Under the pieces are notes generated by a model that worked only from the letters and a program-made list of their open reading frames with translations, searched no databases and had not been told where the DNA came from. A program made the translations under genes and the position numbers. This document shows, one piece after another, positions 18,087 to 26,623 of a stretch of 61,939 nucleotides of DNA. Source of the DNA: Pseudomonadota bacterium (GTDB taxonomy: Bacteria > Pseudomonadota > Gammaproteobacteria > Steroidobacterales > Steroidobacteraceae); the NCBI GenBank assembly GCA_947454465.1, contig CANGJP010000007.1, forward strand, positions 1-61,939, given 5' to 3'. Position 1 is the first letter of the stretch; each line of letters begins with the position of its first letter.

Positions 18087-19376
18087 TTATTTTCGTACTT
18101 TGGTATTTCGAACGGGTTGGAGCTTGGTTTGTATTGTTATCGCTATCATCAGAGCTATAAACCAAATACGAACTTCGGATTTGAGATAATCGATAAACAT
18201 ATCGCCTATGCAAATCGAAATCATGAAAGCTATAATTCCAGGTGCCAGTAATGTAATGGCTTCTTCACTTAGCTTACTATTTGCACGTAATTTGGCTATC
18301 TTCGATATTATCCATATGAGAAAGCTAGCGTAAAATAATACGCCAGGTACGCCTTGCTCTACGAGCAAAGTAAAGAAAGTATTATGTGATGATCTTTGAC
18401 GCTCACTACTTTTCCCTGTCAACAATTTATCATCCATATACATGGGGCTGAGGGTTGCTGTGCACCTGTGGCCGCATCCTAAAGGATGTTCAGTGAACAT
18501 CTTGAATTGGGCTTGCATGATCTCTAGACGTCCTCCTCCTGTGTCAACGCCTTGTATTTGTTGGCCTCCTGCTTTGATGGTGCCTATCCGAGTCCAGTAG
18601 TTGTCGTTTGCCAGAATGATAAATGCAACGGTAGCTACTAGTGATAGAACGCGAACTAAGCGGCGAATTCTTATGGGTGCTGCATGATTAAAAAATAGTC
18701 CACCTATTGCACCGGATAAAAATGCACTCCGACTCCCGGTTAAGATAATTGCATTGGCAATTAGTGGTAATGAGAATAAGGCTGAAACTTTGTGTTTTAA
18801 TTTCGGGAATAAAAGTAGGCATGATCCAATAAATAGCCCCGAAACTAATTGTAAGGCTCCGGCATTAGCCTCGCTAATATCGGGGCCACCAAAATCTTCG
18901 AATCTTCCACCTTGGTGGTTTGTATAGGCAATCCAGCCTAGGTAAGCACATCCCGCTACATGCGACCAACAAAACCATAGTAAATGTTTCTCGCTATCTA
19001 TGGCACTGGTAATAACCCATATTAGGGCTATGTATTTAATGTTTATCCAAATCAGTTCATTATGTTCTATTGGATTCATTACCCAAGTGGATTGGATAAT
19101 TAGCCACGCTATAAAGCACATGTAGCCAATTAGAAATCCCCGTCGTTCTTTTACGACCTTTGGATCGGTTTTTCTTTTTTGAACAAGGATAGCGATTAAA
19201 GTTATGCATCCTGCGACAAGAGACCATCTAATTGACGGTAGTGTTACACCCCACCAACGTGATGGAGGATGGAGATAGTATGTCGCCACATAGGTTAGTA
19301 ACCCAAAAATTGGATGTCTTATTAAGGCAAGGCAGCATCCAGTAATAAAACATACAAAAAAAACGATGCCGGTCAT
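18087..19376 (-). CDS. O-antigen ligase/polymerase-type membrane protein (exosortase A-associated type)
   Basis: A 429-residue protein with about ten hydrophobic segments. The periplasmic loop motif SSHNTFFTLLVEQGVPGVLF is typical of the Wzy_C / WaaL superfamily, in which the His is functionally important. The N-terminus (HPIFGLLTYVATYYLHPPSR) resembles the putative O-glycosylation ligase of exosortase A loci. It would join flipped repeat units to each other or to an acceptor on the periplasmic face. It is encoded 23 bases after the PLP decarboxylase, so it is probably co-transcribed with the ligase-decarboxylase pair. Polymerase and ligase cannot be told apart from sequence alone. Confidence 0.87.
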   Translation of the reverse strand: MTGIVFFVCFITGCCLALIRHPIFGLLTYVATYYLHPPSRWWGVTLPSIRWSLVAGCITLIAILVQKRKTDPKVVKERRGFLIGYMCFIAWLIIQSTWVMNPIEHNELIWINIKYIALIWVITSAIDSEKHLLWFCWSHVAGCAYLGWIAYTNHQGGRFEDFGGPDISEANAGALQLVSGLFIGSCLLLFPKLKHKVSALFSLPLIANAIILTGSRSAFLSGAIGGLFFNHAAPIRIRRLVRVLSLVATVAFIILANDNYWTRIGTIKAGGQQIQGVDTGGGRLEIMQAQFKMFTEHPLGCGHRCTATLSPMYMDDKLLTGKSSERQRSSHNTFFTLLVEQGVPGVLFYASFLIWIISKIAKLRANSKLSEEAITLLAPGIIAFMISICIGDMFIDYLKSEVRIWFIALMIAITIQTKLQPVRNTKVRK

Positions 19377-19399
19377 TATGGATGCTTCTTTGGCGCTAT

Positions 19400-20638
19400 C
19401 TACACTATCAATTCAGTGGGTGCAGGATGGCTTAAAAACTTTAAAGGACTTGCACTAAAGCCATACGCACCTGATTGCAGTACGGCCACAAGATCGCCTT
19501 CTTGGGCTTCAGCTAATTCCATTCGATCTGCCAGTAAATCAAGTGGGGTACATAAGGGGCCGACTACTGAAGCGATTTCTCGCTTGTTGCCAAGAATACG
19601 ATTGGCAATTAGTACTGGATAATTCTTACGTATTACTTGTCCGAAATTACCCGTGGCGGCGAGATGATGATGCAGCCCGCCGTCGGTGACGAGGTAGACT
19701 TGTCCCCGTGAGATTTTACGGTCAATGACTTTGCATACGTAGACACCCGCTTCGCCCACAAGATAGCGTCCTAGTTCGATAATGAGTTTGGCTTGGGGTA
19801 AGCTCTGTTGAGCCTGGCTAACCAGACTTTGAAAGTGTTCCTTGAGTGGGGCGAGGTCTAGTAATTGTTCGCCTGGAAAATAGGGAATGCCAAAACCACC
19901 GCCTATGTTCAGGTGGGTTACTGGCGTGGGGGCATGTTTGGCGAGCTCGATTGCAAGGTTTAGTGTCTTGGTCTGGGCTTCAACGATGGAGTCGGGGCGT
20001 AAGTTTTGTGAACCGCTGTAGATATGGAATCCACAAAATTTTAATTGGGTTGTCGCCAGATCACGCAGTACCTGAGGCACTCGTTCAGCATCAATGCCAA
20101 ACTGCTTGGGGCCGCCGCCCATCTTCATTCCCGAAGCTTTTAACTCAAAGTCTGGATTCACGCGAATGGCAATGTGGGTTTGATAGTCGGTGGTTTTAGC
20201 GTATTGATTAAGAATTCGAATTTCTCGTTCAGATTCAACATGTACTGTGATGCCGGCTGCTGCAGCGCGGTGGAGTTCAGATTCTGTTTTGCCTGGGCCT
20301 GCCAGACTAACGTGTTGTGGTTGGGCACCTGCGCTGATCGCAACGTCCATTTCTTGGGCAGAGGCAACATCTACACCATCGGTTAGTGGCACCATGTGCT
20401 TCACAACATCAGGCATCGGATTGGCTTTCATTGCGTAGTTAAGGGCAATGTCTTTAGGCAGGACGGCGCGTAACTGTTCGACTTTGCGTGTCATGACACT
20501 CTTGTCGTACACATAAAATGGCGTGCGGCCAACTGCTGCTGCGATTTGCGATATTTTGCGTCCACCAACAACTAATTCATCATCCTTGGCGCTAAACCAA
20601 GGATGTGTGGCGTGTTGAGCGCTGATGGTAATGCTCAT
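19400..20638 (-). CDS. PLP-dependent decarboxylase (fold type III), exosortase A-associated
   Basis: A 412-residue protein of the ornithine/diaminopimelate decarboxylase superfamily. PLP would bind Lys71 (NYAMKANP); other markers are HIYSGSQ (His205), GGGFGIPYF and the phosphate site ELGRYLVGEAG. The second-subunit active-site Cys is Cys363, but the motif reads C-T-P-L-D where lysine/ornithine enzymes have C-[E/D]-x-x-D. The acidic residue that reads the distal amino group of the substrate is therefore replaced by Thr, so the substrate is probably not ornithine, lysine or diaminopimelate. Its ATG overlaps the stop of the AMP-forming ligase gene (ATGA), which couples the two. It matches the decarboxylase family seen in exosortase A loci (from memory). 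Confidence 0.9.
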   Translation of the reverse strand: MSITISAQHATHPWFSAKDDELVVGGRKISQIAAAVGRTPFYVYDKSVMTRKVEQLRAVLPKDIALNYAMKANPMPDVVKHMVPLTDGVDVASAQEMDVAISAGAQPQHVSLAGPGKTESELHRAAAAGITVHVESEREIRILNQYAKTTDYQTHIAIRVNPDFELKASGMKMGGGPKQFGIDAERVPQVLRDLATTQLKFCGFHIYSGSQNLRPDSIVEAQTKTLNLAIELAKHAPTPVTHLNIGGGFGIPYFPGEQLLDLAPLKEHFQSLVSQAQQSLPQAKLIIELGRYLVGEAGVYVCKVIDRKISRGQVYLVTDGGLHHHLAATGNFGQVIRKNYPVLIANRILGNKREIASVVGPLCTPLDLLADRMELAEAQEGDLVAVLQSGAYGFSASPLKFLSHPAPTELIV

Positions 20639-22230
20639 GCTGTACTTCCCTCGAAAAGCGCTTTCAGTTCAGCGGCCATACGCGGACGATCGTACTTACC
20701 ATTAGGGTTACGTGGAAGTGAAACTCTATATTCAATTTTTATAGGCACCATGAAAGCAGGCAGTTGTTTCTTGCATTCATTGATTAGTTTGGTGGAGTCT
20801 TCTGCAATACCTGGCGCAGTCGCTGCCAACACGACGATAGCCTGTCCTAGTGTGGGGTGGGAAACGCCAACTGCTGCTGCATCTGCAACTAAACCTGTAG
20901 CAAAGATCACTTCTTCGATTTCACTGGGGCTGACGCGGTATCCTGATGTTTTGATCATCTCGTCTGTGCGGCCCACAAAATACAGGTATCCATCCTCGTC
21001 CATCTTAACGGTATCTCCAGACCATACAGCCATTTCGGTGAGCACCAGTCCAGCGTCTTGGTTAGGTGTTGGCTTGTATCGTTCGGCTGTTTTGATCGGA
21101 TCATTCCAGTAGCCTAGCGCTACTAAAGAACCGCGATGTACCAATTCACCTGGTTCATGTGGGGCGCAGGGGCTGCCATCCGGCCTGACCACCATGATTT
21201 CAGCATTAGGAATGGCTTTGCCCATGGAACCGGGGCGTCGGTCGATTTCTTCTGGCGGCAGATAAGTAGATCTAAAGGCCTCAGTCAGTCCGTACATCAA
21301 GAAGGGTTTAGTGTTGGGCAGTGAAGAGCGAAGTTTAGCAAGGGTAGCGCCAGGCATGGCTCCACCTGAGTTGGTGATATATCGTAAAGATTGTTGAGCT
21401 TCTTGCGGCCAATCCAGATCGGTCAATTGTGACCACAGGGGAGGAACGCCTGCCAAACCAGTGATCTTGTCTTTAACGACTAGATTAACGATGTCGCGTG
21501 GAAAGAGGTAGTCCATCAGGGTCACGCTTGCGCCTACATGAAAGGCGGTGGTGAGTTGACTGAAGCCATAATCGAATGACAGTGGCAGTACGGCCAGCAG
21601 TCGATCATCCGGTGTGTTACCTAAATACTGTGCCACGCTATGTGCGCCGGTAACCATATTCCTATGCGATAAAACGACACCTTTGGGTTTTCCAGTGCTA
21701 CCTGAGGTGTAGAGGATGGCTGCAATGTCGGTGTCAATGACCCGATGCCTTTGTGTGGTGGGTGCAGCATTTAGTAAATCGTGCCAATTGTCTAATGTAT
21801 ACGAATTAGTAGGGATAACAGGTTTGGTTGTTGTTTTATCAACCACAATGACATGATGTAGATCATGGCAAGTGATTAAATTCTCTTTAAGTTGCTCGTA
21901 TCGATCTGTCGAGGTGACTAAGACCCGTACATTGCAGTCACGAAGAATGTGCTCAACTTGGGCGGGTTTCAGTACAGGGTTTACAGGAACGAAAACACAG
22001 CCGGCAGCAACGGTACCAAAAATACTGACAACAGTTTCAAATTGCTTAGGTAAAAAGATAGCGATGCGTTCTTGCCGGTTGAGGCCTAATGAAATGAGTG
22101 CTCTCGAGAACGAGGTGATGTCGTTTTGTAGACTGCAATAGGTGTGTGCGCTTTGACGGTGCCGTAAAGCAACTGAATCTGGCTTTTTTTCTGCTATTTT
22201 TTTGATTAATTGATGGAGGAGGCTGGTCAT
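20635..22230 (-). CDS. AMP-forming acyl-CoA/ACP ligase, exosortase A-associated
   Basis: A 531-residue adenylate-forming enzyme. Motifs in order: the P-loop-like LYTSGSTGKPKGVVLSHRN, PLSFDYGFSQ, YGLTEAFRSTYLPPEE, SGDTVKMDEDGYLYFVGR and the C-terminal catalytic lysine region RNPNGKYDRP. It activates a carboxylic acid as an adenylate and transfers it to a thiol, either CoA or the phosphopantetheine of a carrier protein. The dedicated carrier protein at 8750-9001 is the obvious partner. It is the first gene of a minus-strand operon with the decarboxylase and the Wzy-like gene. The 202-base AT-rich gap upstream, shared with the divergent methyltransferase gene, should hold the promoter. The substrate is unknown. 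Confidence 0.9.
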   Translation of the reverse strand: MTSLLHQLIKKIAEKKPDSVALRHRQSAHTYCSLQNDITSFSRALISLGLNRQERIAIFLPKQFETVVSIFGTVAAGCVFVPVNPVLKPAQVEHILRDCNVRVLVTSTDRYEQLKENLITCHDLHHVIVVDKTTTKPVIPTNSYTLDNWHDLLNAAPTTQRHRVIDTDIAAILYTSGSTGKPKGVVLSHRNMVTGAHSVAQYLGNTPDDRLLAVLPLSFDYGFSQLTTAFHVGASVTLMDYLFPRDIVNLVVKDKITGLAGVPPLWSQLTDLDWPQEAQQSLRYITNSGGAMPGATLAKLRSSLPNTKPFLMYGLTEAFRSTYLPPEEIDRRPGSMGKAIPNAEIMVVRPDGSPCAPHEPGELVHRGSLVALGYWNDPIKTAERYKPTPNQDAGLVLTEMAVWSGDTVKMDEDGYLYFVGRTDEMIKTSGYRVSPSEIEEVIFATGLVADAAAVGVSHPTLGQAIVVLAATAPGIAEDSTKLINECKKQLPAFMVPIKIEYRVSLPRNPNGKYDRPRMAAELKALFEGSTA

Positions 22231-22432
22231 CGAATTTAATATATGACTTTTAGTTTCTGATAATAGTGCATATTAAGCTTATCAAGTATTGTTAGTTAGT
22301 AAAATTTGTGCGTTATATCAAGTTTCGTGTAGTAGCTGAGGCTAGAATGCAAATATTGATACCTAGTTTTATTAGATTTAGTAATCAATTCATTTTTTAA
22401 TAAAATCTTTCTTATGTCTAATAGTAATCTCT

Positions 22433-23083
22433 ATGGCCAAATCTGAAGAAATTAGCGATTATTTTAATGATGCAAGATCGGAGATGCTACCCATTATACC
22501 AATAGGAGTAACGATATTTCTTGAGGTTGGTTGCGGGGCTGGTGCTTTTGGGGAAAGTATTTTGCGTAAAATTCCTAACAGTCATGTAACAGGAATTGAA
22601 GTGCATCAAGAAGCATCCAAATTAGCGAGGGCTAGGTTAAGTCATGTGATTGAAAAGCCAGTTGAATTGGCTTTAGAAGAAATTCATGACCACAGCATAG
22701 ACTGTGTCATTTTGAATGATGTCATAGAGCATTTGGTAGACCCTTGGGCAATCTTGAAAACTTTGAAAATTAAGCTCAAAGATAATGGGTATGTGGTAGC
22801 TTCAATACCTAACGTTAGGTACTTTCCCGTTCTGCGTGAATATCTTTCTGGTGATTGGCGTTATCAGGAATGCGGGGTCATGGATAGAACTCATGTTCGA
22901 TTCTTCACTAAAATGAGCATAGATCGCTTATTTGATGATACGGGTTATAAATTGATTCAAATAAAAGGTATACGCCCACAGATGCTTCCTTGGAAGGCAC
23001 GTCTTATTAATTTTCTGACTGCGGGATATTTTGAAGACGCCAAGTATGAGCGCTTTTCCTGTGTTGCCAGAATCCAAGTATGA
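22433..23083 (+). CDS. Class I SAM-dependent methyltransferase
   Basis: A 216-residue Rossmann methyltransferase. SAM-binding motif I is FLEVGCGAGAFGESIL, motif II ends VTGIEVHQEAS, and the motif IV region is SIDCVILNDVIEHLVDPW. The stretch SIPNVRYFPVLREYLSGDW and the acidic MDRTHVRFFT segment are typical of methyltransferases found with glycosyltransferases in surface-polysaccharide loci. The target is probably a sugar hydroxyl or chain end. It opens the second + strand group and is followed after 25 bases by the WbsX-type glycosyltransferase. Confidence 0.87.
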   Translation: MAKSEEISDYFNDARSEMLPIIPIGVTIFLEVGCGAGAFGESILRKIPNSHVTGIEVHQEASKLARARLSHVIEKPVELALEEIHDHSIDCVILNDVIEHLVDPWAILKTLKIKLKDNGYVVASIPNVRYFPVLREYLSGDWRYQECGVMDRTHVRFFTKMSIDRLFDDTGYKLIQIKGIRPQMLPWKARLINFLTAGYFEDAKYERFSCVARIQV

Positions 23084-23108
23084 TTTAGTTGTGGTTAGGA
23101 GTGGTGGT

Positions 23109-24203
23109 ATGGTGCCAAGGAAATCGATGCTTAGATTTATAGCTTTCTATCTACCGCAATTTCATCCAATTAAAGAAAACGATGAATGGTGGGGTAAAGG
23201 ATTTACGGAGTGGACAAATGCGGGCAAGGCGCGCCGGCGTTATCTGGGCCATTATCAACCGCATGTGCCTGCAGATCTTGGATATTATGATTTAAGAGTC
23301 CCAGAGGTTCGATCCGCGCAAGCAGAGCTTGCAAAATCTTATGGTATCGAAGGTTTTTGTTATTACCACTACTGGTTTGGTGATGGCCGTCGATTATTAG
23401 AGCGACCATTTCAGGAGGTTCTAGAAACAGCGCAGCCAGAATATCCGTTCTGTCTTTGCTGGGCCAATGATACATGGACTGGAATTTGGCATGGCGCACC
23501 AAAACATACATTAATCGAACAAAAATATCCTGGTGTGCAGGATGATCAGGCTCATTTTAATGTTTTGCTACCTGCATTCAGGGATAACCGATATATCTGT
23601 GTAGATGGCAAGCCCGTGCTTGTAGTATGGCGACCTTTCGGTTTCCCGGATCCAATGGCGACTGTAAAACGTTGGAGGTTAATGGCAAAAGAAGCAGGCT
23701 TGCCTGGTTTATATTTAATTGGGGTATTTAGGCCAGGTGGAGAGCAGCCTGAGGACTGTGGTTTTGATGCTTCAATACATAATGATATGCCTCCGCTTCG
23801 TCCATGGGGAACATGGAAAAATCCAGTAAAGCTTGCATATTATGCATTGCAGAGAAAATTGGGTGTTCCTACTGTATTTCCTTATAAGAAAGCAATTGAT
23901 GTTTTTTTACCTAAAAAAATGCCTGAAACCAGATACCCCTCTGTAATCCATGGCTGGGATAACACGCCACGAAGTGGTGTTAATGGACTGGTTCTGAAAG
24001 ACCCATCACCTGAATTATTTAGAGTTGCTCTTCGGCGAGCCATCGAGATCACTAAAGATAGGCGTCCTGAAAATAAAATCATTTTCCTGAAATCATGGAA
24101 TGAGTGGGCTGAAGGTAATCATCTTGAGCCAGACTTGCGTGATGGGCACGCTTATTTGCAAGTTGTATTGGATGAATATTTGAATAATTCTGTAGGCCGC
24201 TGA
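23109..24203 (+). CDS. WbsX-type glycosyltransferase (GH99-like fold)
   Basis: From the ATG at 23109 the protein has 364 residues. This start has an AGGAG ribosome site 7 bases upstream and lies after the methyltransferase stop; the longest open frame begins at 23031 inside the previous gene and is less likely. Diagnostic segments are FYLPQFHPIKENDEWWGKGF then TEWTNAGKA, CYYHYWFGDGRRLLERPF, PFCLCWANDTWTGIWHG and the late KSWNEWAEGNHLEPD. The family is found in O-antigen and exopolysaccharide clusters and is thought to act as a sugar transferase; the exact reaction is not firmly known. It is co-oriented with the methyltransferase and the GT2 gene. Confidence 0.9.
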   Translation: MVPRKSMLRFIAFYLPQFHPIKENDEWWGKGFTEWTNAGKARRRYLGHYQPHVPADLGYYDLRVPEVRSAQAELAKSYGIEGFCYYHYWFGDGRRLLERPFQEVLETAQPEYPFCLCWANDTWTGIWHGAPKHTLIEQKYPGVQDDQAHFNVLLPAFRDNRYICVDGKPVLVVWRPFGFPDPMATVKRWRLMAKEAGLPGLYLIGVFRPGGEQPEDCGFDASIHNDMPPLRPWGTWKNPVKLAYYALQRKLGVPTVFPYKKAIDVFLPKKMPETRYPSVIHGWDNTPRSGVNGLVLKDPSPELFRVALRRAIEITKDRRPENKIIFLKSWNEWAEGNHLEPDLRDGHAYLQVVLDEYLNNSVGR

Positions 24204-24221
24204 TAAAGTAAAGTTATTAAA

Positions 24222-25124
24222 ATGAGAAAAAATAAAGAAAAAAGTGCGAGTGTTTCCGTAATTATTCCCACAATGTGTAGTAGTGTTAGATGCAAATTAC
24301 TTGAGCGAGCGATAGATAGTATTTTTTTAAATGAAGGTCTAGATATCCAAGTAATTGTTGTTATTAACGGAGATAAATATGATAAAGATTTGTTTGATAG
24401 ATTAAGTAATGATGATAGGTTATTAATCCTAAAGCAAAATATTGCAAATGTTTCAATGGCGAGGCTTTTTGGTTTATCTCATTCAAATGCTAGGTATTTC
24501 TGTTTTTTAGATGATGACGATGAGTTATTACCTAATGGACTACGATTTAGGGTCGATTATCTTGAAAGTCACTTGGATGTAGATGTTCTGGTCACTAATG
24601 GGTTAATCCATAGGTTTGATTCAGTTTTGCCGTATCTTGATGAAGAAAAATATAAAAATAAAGATATCAATATTGAGCTTGCGCTAACAGAAATAAATTG
24701 GTTCTCTTCTCCAGCATCTATATTTAGGGCGAGTTCTGTAGCGACAGATTTGTTTAAATCTGATTTAAAATATTTCGAGTGGACGTACTTATTATTATTA
24801 TTGGTTGTCAATAACAAATCAGTAAAATATGTGCATCATCAAACATACAAAAAGAATGAAGACAATAATGATTCTGTATCCAAGACTATTGAATATAAAC
24901 TTGCCTCTCCTCAATTTTTATTGAGTGTTAAAACATTAAAGTTACCTGCCACCATAAAAAAAATTCTGGCAAAGAAATATGTAGCTTCTCTTCATGAATT
25001 ATCCGAGATTTATTTGCGTGAAGGGCGCTTAAAGGATGCTTGGTTATTTCATCTTAAGTGTCTTAAAAATGGAGGTTGGGTCTATATTCCATACACTCGT
25101 TACCTGCTGGAATCTTTGTTATAG
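24222..25124 (+). CDS. Family 2 glycosyltransferase
   Basis: A 300-residue GT-A glycosyltransferase. The N-terminal nucleotide-binding part reads ASVSVIIPTMCSSVRC, and the metal-binding DxD region is YFCFLDDDDELLPNGLRF. No membrane segment is seen, so it is probably a soluble or peripheral enzyme of repeat-unit assembly. The 3' end runs 25 bases into the 3' end of the convergent flippase gene, so the two transcripts must overlap. The coding DNA is very AT-rich compared with the housekeeping genes to the right. Confidence 0.88.
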   Translation: MRKNKEKSASVSVIIPTMCSSVRCKLLERAIDSIFLNEGLDIQVIVVINGDKYDKDLFDRLSNDDRLLILKQNIANVSMARLFGLSHSNARYFCFLDDDDELLPNGLRFRVDYLESHLDVDVLVTNGLIHRFDSVLPYLDEEKYKNKDINIELALTEINWFSSPASIFRASSVATDLFKSDLKYFEWTYLLLLLVVNNKSVKYVHHQTYKKNEDNNDSVSKTIEYKLASPQFLLSVKTLKLPATIKKILAKKYVASLHELSEIYLREGRLKDAWLFHLKCLKNGGWVYIPYTRYLLESLL

Positions 25125-26575
25125 GCGTGTTTTAGTCTTAGTAAAGCATGAGATTCAATGCCTTCCGGCTTACCGCAACTAATCCATAGCGCGTACACTG
25201 TGGCTATATAAAAAATGACTCCTGTTATTGCTATAAAGGCTAAGTTATAGATGCTTTCTTTGCTGCATATGCAAAGATGATGGCTTTTTATTGTCATTAA
25301 TCCAAGGAGCATGGTCAAACTAGCTACGATTGGCCGCCAAATACGTTTACTAAATTCTTTGAGTTGCACATTGATGAGATGAAATAAATTCTTCAAATTA
25401 AATGGCACGATGGTTACTGTTGCAATTAATAACGAAAAAGCAGCACCTTTTGGCCCAAAAAAATTAGTTCCTATAAAAAAACCAGGGATTAAAATCAGGA
25501 CGTGGAAGATGTAATACTTGGTAATTATTCTCGGTAACCCCAAGGCGTAATACACCGATCCTATGTTGCTTGTAAGTGCTTGTATCAATCCATAGAAGCT
25601 TAGTATTTTAATTAGTGGTATTGCTTCAACCCACTTATCTCCCAATAAAGTCGGGACTAATATATCTGCAATTGATGCAATTCCTAGTGCTGCTGGTATG
25701 GCTATAAAACTTACAGTCTCTACAACTAATAAATATCCAACCTTGAGTTCTTCGGTGCTCATCTTTGCATAGGCGGAAAAAACAGCTCGGTTAATTGGAG
25801 CTACTAATTCTGTTGTGGGTAGGTTGGATATTTCATATCCAATGTTATAAATTCCTAGTGAAGTTGGTCCATTTACTCTTCCAATGATGAAGTCACCAAT
25901 TCTGTTAGATGCGAATTGTAGAAAGTTCGTCGTGAAACTCCACACCGAAAAGCTCATTAATTCTTTTCTCTTTGATAAAGCCAGTCTTGGCCGATATGAA
26001 TTTACTAGGTAGCTTAAGGTTGTGCCAACTATCCGACCAGCTAAAACACCAAGGGCTAGAGCCCAGTAGCTACGTAAAGTTACCGCAAGAATCAGAGTTA
26101 AAGTGGTGGCTATCAACCTTTTTGAAATCAAAAAAGCAAATTCTTTATGGAAGTTCATTTCTTTTCTAAACGCCACAATACCAATGTTCTCAAGAGATCC
26201 GGCTAGTGGGCTCAAGGCCAGCAAATATAGAAGATCTTTGAGGCGTGGTTCGTTATAAAAGGATGAGGCTGACTGAGCTAAGGCTAATACGAGTAGGCTG
26301 GCTGAAATCCCTACAATTACATTAAATGTCCAAGCTGTGTCGTAGTGGCTTCTATCGCAGTCTTTACGTTGTATTAGGGCGATATCAAAACTAAAAGAAC
26401 CCAGTACTTCGAGTATGGCAATGCTGGCTGTGGCTATAGACACAAGGCCAAAGTCAGCTGGCACTAAGATGCGCGCCAGAAATATCATACTGAACAATCC
26501 GATTGATCGTTCTAGCAGTTTGAATAGCACCATCCATGCCGCGCCTTTAGCCATTTTTGAGTGTAATGAACTCAA
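25100..26575 (-). CDS. Wzx-type polysaccharide flippase (MATE-like fold)
   Basis: A 491-residue protein with about 12 to 14 hydrophobic segments along its whole length. The start KMAKGAAWMVLFKLLERSIG and ILVPADFGLVSIATASIAIL are typical of the WzxC/polysaccharide biosynthesis family. It moves lipid-linked repeat units from the cytoplasmic to the periplasmic face of the inner membrane. Together with the Wzy/ligase-type protein at 18087-19376 this points to a Wzx/Wzy-style route. Its stop lies inside the 3' end of the convergent GT2 gene. The epimerase gene ends 48 bases upstream on the same strand, so co-transcription is likely. Confidence 0.92.
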   Translation of the reverse strand: MSSLHSKMAKGAAWMVLFKLLERSIGLFSMIFLARILVPADFGLVSIATASIAILEVLGSFSFDIALIQRKDCDRSHYDTAWTFNVIVGISASLLVLALAQSASSFYNEPRLKDLLYLLALSPLAGSLENIGIVAFRKEMNFHKEFAFLISKRLIATTLTLILAVTLRSYWALALGVLAGRIVGTTLSYLVNSYRPRLALSKRKELMSFSVWSFTTNFLQFASNRIGDFIIGRVNGPTSLGIYNIGYEISNLPTTELVAPINRAVFSAYAKMSTEELKVGYLLVVETVSFIAIPAALGIASIADILVPTLLGDKWVEAIPLIKILSFYGLIQALTSNIGSVYYALGLPRIITKYYIFHVLILIPGFFIGTNFFGPKGAAFSLLIATVTIVPFNLKNLFHLINVQLKEFSKRIWRPIVASLTMLLGLMTIKSHHLCICSKESIYNLAFIAITGVIFYIATVYALWISCGKPEGIESHALLRLKHAYNKDSSR

Positions 26576-26623
26576 GCGTTTTCCTTTGCTTCACTATTTT
26601 CTGGTGAAAGAATCACTCGTTAA

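Noticed and set aside
23031-23108. Longer start for the WbsX-type glycosyltransferase inside the preceding methyltransferase gene
   Set aside because: The added residues show no family resemblance, while the ATG at 23109 has an AGGAG ribosome site at good spacing.
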